NCBI GenBank assembly: GCA_900319995.1
Contig: ONQO01000038.1
Span: forward strand, 1 to 32,828
Direction of reading: 5' to 3'
Origin: an uncultured Bacteroidales bacterium
GTDB lineage: Bacteria; Bacteroidota; Bacteroidia; Bacteroidales; Paludibacteraceae
DNA length: 32,828 nt
Under the pieces are notes generated by a model. The model had not been told where the DNA came from. It saw only the letters and a list, made by a program, of their open reading frames with translations, and searched no databases. Positions 23,555-29,945 of this stretch are shown here, piece by piece. Every line of letters starts with the position of its first letter. Positions within the stretch are counted from its first letter, which is position 1. The position numbers were made by a program, and so were the translations under genes.

Positions 23555-25552
23555 ATGAAATCTTTTATTCCTTCTTTTTGCATGGCAGCAGTTTTGCTAT
23601 GCGCATGCACGCACACGAATCAACAAATGATGAATACTCTTTATTCTGACCAACCCCTTGGCGTGAGACAGGCGCAGGCTCTATGGACACCGCAAGACGG
23701 CAGTAATGAGCAATTTGAACAATTGGTAAAAGACCATACCTGTGCTAATGAAAGCGAAAAGGTAGCACTTTTCGAGTCGCTCAGCCGTATTCTCGAAAAC
23801 TGTTTCCAGTCAGCAGATATGCTTACTGTTGAATTGTTGCGACCAACCCAGTTGACAAACGCCTCCGAACCGTTGACTCCTGATTGGATAGTGTCCGGTT
23901 ATAGCCCGTTAGCGCATTTCTCGGATGACATGTTTGACAATAAACTGGCGTTCGTTACTATCCTTAATTTCCCTCACTATACTCTGGAAGAGAAGAATAC
24001 GCTTGGAACCGGATGGTCACGTCAGCAGTGGGCGTATGCGCGCATGGGAGACGTGTTTACAAAACGTGTTCCTGCATCTGTTCAGACACGTCTGGCGCAA
24101 GCCTTCGCGGATGCGGAGAACTATATTGCCGATTATAATATTTATATGGGCAACCTCCGTACAGAGGATGGCCGCCAACTATGGTCCGAAGACAAAGTAT
24201 TGCTCAGTCATTGGAATCTGCGCGATGAACTCAAAGCGCTCTACAGCGCGGAAAACGGACAGGAGAAACAGGAGATGATTTATCAGGTTATGCAGCGTAT
24301 AGTGGATCAATCTATCCCTGCTCAGACGGTCAATAACGGGGAATATATTTGGTGTCCCTATAGTAATACATTGCAACACAACGGGATAAATGAACAAACA
24401 GCGTATGATTTTACACGCTATGAACGTATACTTGACATTGCGCATGCGTTCTTTGAGCAGGATAAGTACTGCCCCACTGCGCCTACAGCTATTATCCGCA
24501 ATTTCGAGGAAGATATGGAGATGCCTGCGGCAGAACTGGATAGTCTCTTCCGGGCCCTGATTAGTTCGGAACAGGTCAAACAAGTGGCTTCTGTCATCCG
24601 CGAAAAACTCGGACGTGACCTTCGCCCGTATGATATTTGGTATGATGGTTTCAAAGCACGTGCTATGCTGAACGAGGATGAACTGACAGCACAGACAAGG
24701 AAACTTTATCCCGATGCCAACGCCTTTGCCGCGGATATGTCCAGATTGTTGACTACCATGGGATTCTATTCTGAGGATGCCCGGCGTATAGCGCATAATA
24801 TAGTAGTTGAACCGGCAAGAGGTTCCGGTCATGCATGGCCTTGTAGAGGACGCAAGGAAGATGCGCGTCTCCGCACGCGAATAGGAGAGGCTGGAATGGA
24901 TTACAAAGGTTATAACATTGCCGTGCATGAGTTCGGACATTGTGTGGAGGAAGTGTTGGATATGTATTTTATTGATTATTACATGCTTTCCGGCGTCCCC
25001 AATACCGCCTATACTGAAGCGTCTGCTTTTCTCTGGCAGCAACGCGACTTGCAGTTATTGCCCCAATCACAAGTCACCAATCTCAAATCACAAATGTCGA
25101 AAGACGAAGTCTTCGATGCCTTTTGGTCCATGTATGAGATTATGGGAGTCAGCTTGGTTGACATGCAGATGTGGCAGTGGATTTACGCGCATCCGGAAGC
25201 CACTCCCCAACAACTATGCGAAGCAACTATGCAAATTGCCAAAGAGATATGGAACAGATACTATGAGCCTGTTTTGGGAGAACATGATTGTATATTGCTG
25301 GGCATATACAGCCACATGGTCAATTCGCCTATGTATTTGCCAAACTATCCCCTCGGACATATTGTGCAGTTCCAGTTGGAGGAACATCTTGCGCAATGTA
25401 AGTCACAATTGGATTTTGCCGCTGAATATATGCGCATATACCGCCTTGGAAGGCTTACTCCCAAGCAATGGATGATTGAGGCAGTTGGCGAAGCTCCCTC
25501 CATCGATCCCATTCTTCGCGCAGTGGATAAAGTAACAAACGAGAGTAAATAG
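23555..25552 (+). CDS. Lipoprotein zinc metallopeptidase (HEFGH), M3-like
   Basis: 665 residues. The N terminus MKSFIPSFCMAAVLLCAC is a lipoprotein signal with Cys16 or Cys18 as the likely lipidated residue. HEFGH at 458-462 gives the zinc-binding histidines and catalytic Glu459; E488 in YTEASAF is a good third ligand, a spacing like M3 oligopeptidases. Flanking motifs GHAWPCRGRKEDARLRTR and YPLGHIVQFQLEEHL are distinctive, the latter typical of the C-terminal substrate wall in this class. Inference: a periplasmic or surface peptidase. VTNLKSQMSK (near 25070-25100) is an apparent insertion encoded by CAATC/CACAA repeats. Family membership beyond gluzincin is not certain. No consensus promoter upstream. 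Confidence 0.8.
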   Translation: MKSFIPSFCMAAVLLCACTHTNQQMMNTLYSDQPLGVRQAQALWTPQDGSNEQFEQLVKDHTCANESEKVALFESLSRILENCFQSADMLTVELLRPTQLTNASEPLTPDWIVSGYSPLAHFSDDMFDNKLAFVTILNFPHYTLEEKNTLGTGWSRQQWAYARMGDVFTKRVPASVQTRLAQAFADAENYIADYNIYMGNLRTEDGRQLWSEDKVLLSHWNLRDELKALYSAENGQEKQEMIYQVMQRIVDQSIPAQTVNNGEYIWCPYSNTLQHNGINEQTAYDFTRYERILDIAHAFFEQDKYCPTAPTAIIRNFEEDMEMPAAELDSLFRALISSEQVKQVASVIREKLGRDLRPYDIWYDGFKARAMLNEDELTAQTRKLYPDANAFAADMSRLLTTMGFYSEDARRIAHNIVVEPARGSGHAWPCRGRKEDARLRTRIGEAGMDYKGYNIAVHEFGHCVEEVLDMYFIDYYMLSGVPNTAYTEASAFLWQQRDLQLLPQSQVTNLKSQMSKDEVFDAFWSMYEIMGVSLVDMQMWQWIYAHPEATPQQLCEATMQIAKEIWNRYYEPVLGEHDCILLGIYSHMVNSPMYLPNYPLGHIVQFQLEEHLAQCKSQLDFAAEYMRIYRLGRLTPKQWMIEAVGEAPSIDPILRAVDKVTNESK

Positions 25553-25581
25553 AACAGATAGAACAGATAGAACAGATAGAA
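25551..25581. repeat. 9-bp tandem repeat (AGAACAGAT), three copies
   Basis: Three perfect units begin at 25551, overlapping the stop codon of the peptidase gene, plus a 4-base partial. Confidence 0.8.
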
Positions 25582-25640
25582 ATAACAACTATCAATAAGC
25601 AAGGCAAATTCAAATACCATGACCGCCTGACTCTACTTTG

Positions 25641-25748
25641 GTGAAGAGTCTTTGGACTATCTTAAGAATGACGACGAATCTGTTCCCAGCCGGTTATATG
25701 GATTTGACTCCTGCGGACATTAATGACATTTTAAAAGAGAGTTTGTAA
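25641..25748 (+). CDS. Possible small ORF or gene remnant before the DUF2130 gene
   Basis: Open from GTG 25641 (35 residues) or ATG 25668 (26 residues) to TAA 25748, four bases before the DUF2130 start. The C-terminal part (GYMDLTPADINDILKESL) looks like ordinary protein sequence and could translationally couple to the next gene. A second frame (GEESLDYLKNDDESVPSRL) is also open across the region, so it may be the frameshifted tail of a lost gene. No family recognised. Confidence 0.25.
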   Translation: MKSLWTILRMTTNLFPAGYMDLTPADINDILKESL

Positions 25749-25752
25749 TACA

Positions 25753-26979
25753 ATGAAAGAACTGAAATGCCCTCATTGCGGAAAAGTATTCAATGTGGAT
25801 GAGAACGATTATGCTGCTCTGCTCGGGCAGGTAAAGAACGCTGAGTTTGAGACAGAATTGTCTCGACGTATTCATGAGTTGGAGCAGACACAGCAGGCAC
25901 GTCTGATGGCTGAAAAACAGGCAGAGGCGGCGCGAATGCAGGCGGAATCTGCCCGTCAACAGGCAGAACAGTTGCGTCGTGAACAGCAGTTTAACAGCCA
26001 ATTGGCAACCAAAGAACGGGAACTGCAGGCTGCGCAGGCACAGTTGCAGCAGGCGGAACAACAGAAACAATTGGCAGTATTGGAGGTGCGTCAGAAGGCG
26101 ATGGAAGCTTATTCGAAAAAGGAACAGGAACTGGCTTCTGTGCGCAGCCAAATGGACGAGAAACTGAAAGCTGCACAAGAGCAGATTGATTACTATAAAG
26201 ACTTCAAGATGCGTATGTCCACAAAAATGGTTGGCGAGACTTTGGAAATCCATTGCTCCACACAGTTCAATCAGTATCTACGCCCTCTAATGCCTAATGC
26301 GTATTTCGAGAAGGACAACGAAGTGGTGGAAGGAACTAAAGGCGATTTCGTCTTTCGCGATAAATCTGAAGACGGGGTGGAGTATATATCCATTATGTTC
26401 GAAATGAAGAACGAGAACGACGAGACAGCAACCAAGCACAAGAATGAAGATTTTCTCGCCAAACTGGATGCCGACAGAAAGAAAAAGAACTGTGAGTTCG
26501 CTGTGCTCGTATCGATGCTTGAACCGGATAGCGAGCTATACAATGGAGGAATAGTGGATGTCAACTATCGCTATGAGAAGATGTACATTATACGTCCCCA
26601 GTTCTTTGTGCCGCTCATCACGCTACTATGCCAAACAAGTCGCAAGAGTCTTGAAGCCAAACGCGAGTTGGCACTCGTCAAGGCGCAACAGATTGATGTG
26701 ACTAATTTCGAAGAGAAACTGATGACGTTTAAGGATGGTTTCACACGAAATGTCCGTTTGGCAAACGAACGATTCCAAGGTGCTATAGATGAGATAGACA
26801 AGACAATCGCCCATTTGACCAAGGTGCGAGAGAACCTAATCAAATCCGGTGACAACCTCAACTCCGCAGACAAGAAACTGCAAGAGGTTACTATTAAGCG
26901 GCTTACGTACGGCAATCCAACTATGAAAGCCAAGTTTGAAGAGGCGCAGAAAAAAGGAGAATCCACATCGGAAGAATGA
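25753..26979 (+). CDS. DUF2130 family nuclease-like protein
   Basis: 408 residues. It starts with a half zinc-ribbon (C6-P-H-C9-G; no second Cys pair seen), then a long Gln/Ala/Glu-rich coiled coil (about 30-145), then the DUF2130 domain (about 150-330). D198 in KGDFVF and E217-x-K219 in IMFEMKNEN have the D-(about 18)-E-x-K layout of PD-(D/E)XK enzymes. NEDFLAKLDADRKKKNCEFAVLVSMLE is characteristic. A second helical stretch (about 310-370) follows. Role unknown; the fold and coiled coil suggest a DNA-acting protein in the cytoplasm. It is the second PD-(D/E)XK-like gene of the window. The next gene begins 106 bases downstream. Confidence 0.88.
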   Translation: MKELKCPHCGKVFNVDENDYAALLGQVKNAEFETELSRRIHELEQTQQARLMAEKQAEAARMQAESARQQAEQLRREQQFNSQLATKERELQAAQAQLQQAEQQKQLAVLEVRQKAMEAYSKKEQELASVRSQMDEKLKAAQEQIDYYKDFKMRMSTKMVGETLEIHCSTQFNQYLRPLMPNAYFEKDNEVVEGTKGDFVFRDKSEDGVEYISIMFEMKNENDETATKHKNEDFLAKLDADRKKKNCEFAVLVSMLEPDSELYNGGIVDVNYRYEKMYIIRPQFFVPLITLLCQTSRKSLEAKRELALVKAQQIDVTNFEEKLMTFKDGFTRNVRLANERFQGAIDEIDKTIAHLTKVRENLIKSGDNLNSADKKLQEVTIKRLTYGNPTMKAKFEEAQKKGESTSEE

Positions 26980-27085
26980 GAATTCTGCTATCGTTCTGAA
27001 CGTAATGAAGGAACAGATAGTTATCCGTTTCAAGATATCGAAATGTCTCCGAAGTAAATAGCCAAACGATTAAACGTCAACGAAT

Positions 27086-27757
27086 ATGAAAATCATTATT
27101 ACAGGTGCCACAGGTTATGTGGGCGAAGGTGTGATGCTTGAAATGTTACGCACGCCGCAAGTAGAGAAAGTGCTGTCAGTCGGTCGCCGACCAGTACAAA
27201 TTAACCAGTATCCGTTGACAGAAGAAGAGAAAGCCAAACTAGAAGAATATATTATCCCTGACTTTATGGATCTTCAAGCAGGAGATCCGCATTTTGAAGG
27301 CTACGACGCGGTTTATTTTATAGCCGGAGTAACATCTATAGGAACTCCGGAAGAAGTCTATCGCCGCATTTCTTACGACATACCAACCCATTTTGCAGAT
27401 ATCATGCCCAACAAGGAAAAGATGACCTATATTTATCTATCCGGGGCAGGAACAAATCCCAAAGGAAAACAATGGTGGATGCCGATCAAAGGAGCAACAG
27501 AGAACTATATTCAAGCGCAAGGATTCAAGCATGCTTTTGCTTATCGTCCGGCTCTTATGCGTTGGGCTAAAGGACAAATACGACTGCAGAAGATGCAATA
27601 TATATTCTTCCTCTTCTATCCGCTTATGCGTCTTTGCGGCTTAGCCAACAACATGACAGAAGTGGCACATTCTATGCTCTCTTGTACCCGTGACGGCTAC
27701 AAGGAGTTTGCTATCAATCCGCGAGAAATCACAAAACTTGCAAAGTTGTGGAAATGA
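27086..27757 (+). CDS. Atypical SDR, NAD(P)-binding protein
   Basis: 223 residues with an N-terminal Rossmann fold: MKIIITGATGYVG gives the TGATGYVG dinucleotide motif (residues 6-13), followed by VGRRP at the end of strand 2, DFMDL and a YFIAGVTS block. The usual YxxxK catalytic pair is not obvious (MPIKGATENY has the lysine without the tyrosine four residues before it), which fits atypical SDR proteins. No substrate can be assigned. It converges with the tRNA-Phe gene, and the two share a terminator. The ATG at 27086 is directly before the motif, as usual for this fold. Confidence 0.82.
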   Translation: MKIIITGATGYVGEGVMLEMLRTPQVEKVLSVGRRPVQINQYPLTEEEKAKLEEYIIPDFMDLQAGDPHFEGYDAVYFIAGVTSIGTPEEVYRRISYDIPTHFADIMPNKEKMTYIYLSGAGTNPKGKQWWMPIKGATENYIQAQGFKHAFAYRPALMRWAKGQIRLQKMQYIFFLFYPLMRLCGLANNMTEVAHSMLSCTRDGYKEFAINPREITKLAKLWK

Positions 27758-27800
27758 AAAACTGATGGTGCCAAATAAGTGCCAATGTTTTCATAATAAT

Positions 27801-27830
27801 CAAGGGCAGGCTTGTTATAGCCTGCCCTTG
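27801..27830. terminator. Shared terminator between convergent genes
   Basis: Stem CAAGGGCAGGC (27801-27811) and GCCTGCCCTTG (27820-27830), 11 pairs, 8-base loop, directly after the tRNA-Phe 3' end on the minus strand and 43 bases after the SDR stop. Confidence 0.75.
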
Positions 27831-27831
27831 T

Positions 27832-27903
27832 GGTGCCACCGAGAATCGAACTAGGGACACAAGGATTTTCAGTCCTTTGCTCTACCAACTGAGCTATGGC
27901 ACC
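27832..27903 (-). tRNA. tRNA-Phe (GAA)
   Basis: On the minus strand: acceptor GGTGCCA/TGGCACC, D arm GCTCAGTTGGTAGAGC, anticodon loop CTGAAAA with anticodon GAA, T loop TTCGATT. CCA is not encoded. Its promoter is about 125 bases upstream. Confidence 0.95.
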
Positions 27904-28028
27904 GAGCGCTTCGCGCATTTGTCATTTGTCATTTGTTATTGGACATTTGAAAACTGACGTCCTGAACGAAAGCAGTTTTTCTAACCGATTTTTTCTCAGC
28001 ACAAGTGCTACCGATTAAAAAGCGGGTG

Positions 28029-28059
28029 CAAAGGTACTACATTTTTTTGACATGAGCAA
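28029..28059 (-). promoter_or_regulatory. Promoter of tRNA-Phe
   Basis: On the minus strand TTG (28059-28057), 20 bases, TACCTTTG (28036-28029). The start near 28022 leaves a precursor leader of about 120 bases before the tRNA. Confidence 0.75.
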
Positions 28060-28097
28060 ATTTTTTTGCATTTTTTTTGCATTTTCTGGTGTTTTTC

Positions 28098-28128
28098 TTG
28101 CTTTTTTGATGGAAAAGTAGTAATTTTG
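28098..28128 (+). promoter_or_regulatory. Promoter of trmO
   Basis: TTG at 28098-28100, 20 bases, TAATTTTG at 28121-28128 (first T of the TTTG box shared with the TAnn part). Divergent from the tRNA-Phe promoter. The start near 28135 fits either the 28151 or 28205 start codon. Confidence 0.65.
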
Positions 28129-28204
28129 CAACGTTTTTGATCGCCCATATATGGTCGATGTCTATGAACGGATAAAGAAAACGAAACCGGAAAAGAAAGA
28201 AAAG

Positions 28205-29242
28205 ATGGAACAGACACTAAAAGTGATTGCTTACGCCCGAAACGGGCACACAGACAAGTTCGGAATACCTCGTCAGAGTAGAGAAGAAAGTCCCATCCTG
28301 ACGAGGATCGTATTCGAGCCGGAATATTGTGTGGCAGAAGCTCTGCGAGGAATAGAGGGTTATAGCCATTTATGGTTGGTTTGGGGCTTTAGTGCTTCGC
28401 GATCGGCTACTTCTGAAAGGCAGTCGCAAAGCGACAGTAAGACTGCTAAGGTTATTGGAGCGCAAGCAGGGCTTGCTGTTGGACAGTTATGGTCTCCGAC
28501 GGTTCGGCCGCCGAGGTTAGGAGGGAATAAAAGAATGGGCGTTTTTGCTACGCGGAGTCCGTTCCGGCCTAATCCGATAGGTCTGAGTAGTGTTCGGCTT
28601 GTAGGCATATGCATAAATGGAGAATTGCAAATAACGAATCATGAATTTGGCGTTGCAGATACCGATTTGGACATTATTTCCCATGAGAGCGGGCGGATGG
28701 AGTTAATCGTTAGCGGAGCAGATGTGTTGGATGGGACGCCGATATACGATATAAAGCCTTATTTGAGTTTTAGCGATAGTCATCCGGATGCGAGGAATGG
28801 TTTTGCGGAAGAGACGAAGGATAGAGAGTTGGCAGTTGATTGGTCTCTTGTGGATGATTCAGATTCCGCTGATGGCAGCATCACGTTATACGAATCACGC
28901 GGCAATCACGCGGGAATCACGCGGGAATCACGCGGGAATTTCTCGATGTTGCGTCGTTTAAAGGATGATATAGAGTATATACTGCGTCAGGATCCTCGGC
29001 CCGGTTACCAAAATGATCCGGAACGTGAGTATAAGCTGGATTACGCTGGTCTGACAGTTACTTTTCAGGTGCAAAGTGAGGAAGAAGAAGGTAAGGAAAA
29101 TGCGAAGGGAATGAAAAGCGAAGGCGGAGAGAGTGCGAAAGGGATGAAAAGTGAGGGCAGAGAGAGTACGAAAGGGATGTGCAGAGGAAAAGTGATTGTT
29201 AAAAGAATAGAAAAATGGCCAAAGAGAAGTAGTGTTCTCTAA
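28205..29242 (+). CDS. trmO: tRNA m6t6A37 methyltransferase TrmO, repeat-expanded
   Basis: TrmO (TsaA/YaeB) methylates N6 of t6A37 in ANN-decoding tRNA-Thr, using SAM. Visible core: KFGIPRQS, GIEGYSHLWLVWGF, the hallmark PTVRPPRLGGNKRMGVFATRSPFRPNPIGLS, LDGTPIYDIKPYL. I chose ATG 28205 (MEQTLKVIAYARNG) because it matches the usual N terminus; the frame is open to ATG 28151, which would add 18 mostly charged residues. At 345 residues it is much longer than the roughly 235 of the E. coli protein. Three extra segments explain this: RSATSERQSQSDSKTAK (around 28400-28450, containing a palindrome), ESRGNHAGITRESRGNF (11-bp DNA array) and a C-terminal 11-residue repeat (AKGMKSEGGES). All lie outside the catalytic motifs. 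Confidence 0.88.
   Translation: MEQTLKVIAYARNGHTDKFGIPRQSREESPILTRIVFEPEYCVAEALRGIEGYSHLWLVWGFSASRSATSERQSQSDSKTAKVIGAQAGLAVGQLWSPTVRPPRLGGNKRMGVFATRSPFRPNPIGLSSVRLVGICINGELQITNHEFGVADTDLDIISHESGRMELIVSGADVLDGTPIYDIKPYLSFSDSHPDARNGFAEETKDRELAVDWSLVDDSDSADGSITLYESRGNHAGITRESRGNFSMLRRLKDDIEYILRQDPRPGYQNDPEREYKLDYAGLTVTFQVQSEEEEGKENAKGMKSEGGESAKGMKSEGRESTKGMCRGKVIVKRIEKWPKRSSVL
28892..28935. repeat. 11-bp tandem array (GAATCACGCGG) in trmO
   Basis: Four units starting at 28892, 28903, 28914 and 28925, one with a single change. As 11 is not a multiple of 3, each unit is read in a new frame, giving ESRGNHAGITRESRGN. It is the reverse complement of the array at 20113-20145. Confidence 0.9.
29102..29179. 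repeat. 33-bp tandem repeat at the trmO 3' end
   Basis: Units at 29102-29134 and 29135-29167 and a 12-base partial (29168-29179), encoding AKGMKSEGGES, AKGMKSEGRES and TKGM. Confidence 0.85.
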
Positions 29243-29365
29243 AAAAACGGCGAATTACGCGAATTAAACGAATGTTATGGGGAAGCAAAATGCGGCGGAG
29301 ATGGTTTGATTCACAAAGTTAACAAAGGTAACGAAATGTTAACGGAAATCAAAAATAGGAGAGAA

Positions 29366-29382
29366 GCCGGATGACATCCGGC
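29366..29382. repeat. Palindrome GCCGGATG-N-CATCCGGC, copy 2
   Basis: Same as 18922-18938 apart from the central base. Confidence 0.85.
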
Positions 29383-29480
29383 ATAATGGACGACGCTTAT
29401 TTTTGTTGGTTAGTCCAAAATTATCAAAAAAGATCCAAAAATATTTTTCGCGCACGGAAGGCGCGAACACAGAACATCGT

Positions 29481-29580
29481 GGGATGAGAGGGAAGGATGA
29501 GAGGGAAAGATGAGAGGGAAAGAGGTGAGGGAAGGAGGAAATGAGGGAAGGATGAGAGGGAAGGAGGTGAGGGAAGGAGA
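29481..29580. repeat. G/A-rich minisatellite of 13-bp units
   Basis: About 100 bases, almost all A and G on the + strand, built of GATGAGAGGGAAG-like and GAGGTGAGGGAAG-like units with irregular order. There is no C in the stretch. Confidence 0.75.
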
Positions 29581-29642
29581 TTTTAAATAGATGAAGATTT
29601 TAAATAAAAATAGAGTTTTTTATCAAAAAAATACACACGTGC

Positions 29643-29673
29643 TTGCGTATTCGAAAAAAAAGTAGTAAATTTG
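29643..29673 (+). promoter_or_regulatory. Promoter of the tandem amylase genes
   Basis: TTG at 29643-29645 (in TTGCGTAT), 20 bases, TAAATTTG at 29666-29673. The start near 29680 gives a leader of about 265 bases, nearly all of it the hairpin array. Confidence 0.8.
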
Positions 29674-29725
29674 CAGGCGATTTAGGATAATAGCAGTCAA
29701 GACTATACCTGAATAGTTATAACAC

Positions 29726-29910
29726 CAGAATTAACACATCGGTTAATATAAAAAAGAAAAGTCAGAATTAACATATCGGTTAATACAAAAAAGAAAAGTC
29801 AGAATTAACACATCGGTTAATACAAAAAAAGAATACCAGAATTGACACACATTGGTTAATATAAAAAAAGAACACCAGAATTGACACATAGGTCAATATA
29901 AAATGAACAC
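29726..29910 (+). repeat. Leader array of five hairpin repeats
   Basis: Units start at 29726, 29763, 29800, 29837 and 29876 (spacing 37, 37, 37, 39), each CAGAATTRAC-loop-GTYAAT followed by an A-rich spacer. Each forms a 6-bp stem (for example 29730-29735 with 29742-29747). Degenerate half-units (CTGAATAG) lie before (29709) and after (29911). Stem pair 4 is A-T in units 1-3, G-T in unit 4 and G-C in unit 5. Its place in the 5' leader of a secreted amylase suggests regulation or mRNA stability, but this is inference. Confidence 0.85.
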
Positions 29911-29945
29911 CTGAATAGACACATCAAATCCATATTTTGAAAGTT

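Larger units (their letters stand above)
29243..29642. other. Gene-free interval before the amylase promoter
   Basis: No gene recognised. It holds a palindrome at 29366, a purine-rich minisatellite at 29481-29580 and an AT-rich part with two copies of GATTTTAAATA near 29577-29607. A stretch near 29412-29437 resembles one at 10366-10395. Confidence 0.6.

Noticed and set aside
26980-27057. In-frame stretch after the DUF2130 stop (FCYRSERNEGTDSYPF)
   Set aside because: Short, no start codon of its own, DUF2130 ends normally before it; may be debris but cannot be supported.
27697-27918. Minus-strand frame containing GAIAQLVEQRTENPCVPSSILG
   Set aside because: Translation of the tRNA-Phe gene itself, a well-known spurious ORF type.
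29709-29945. CRISPR array
   Set aside because: Units are whole-length repeats with A-rich, similar spacers, not constant repeats with unique spacers, and no cas gene is near.
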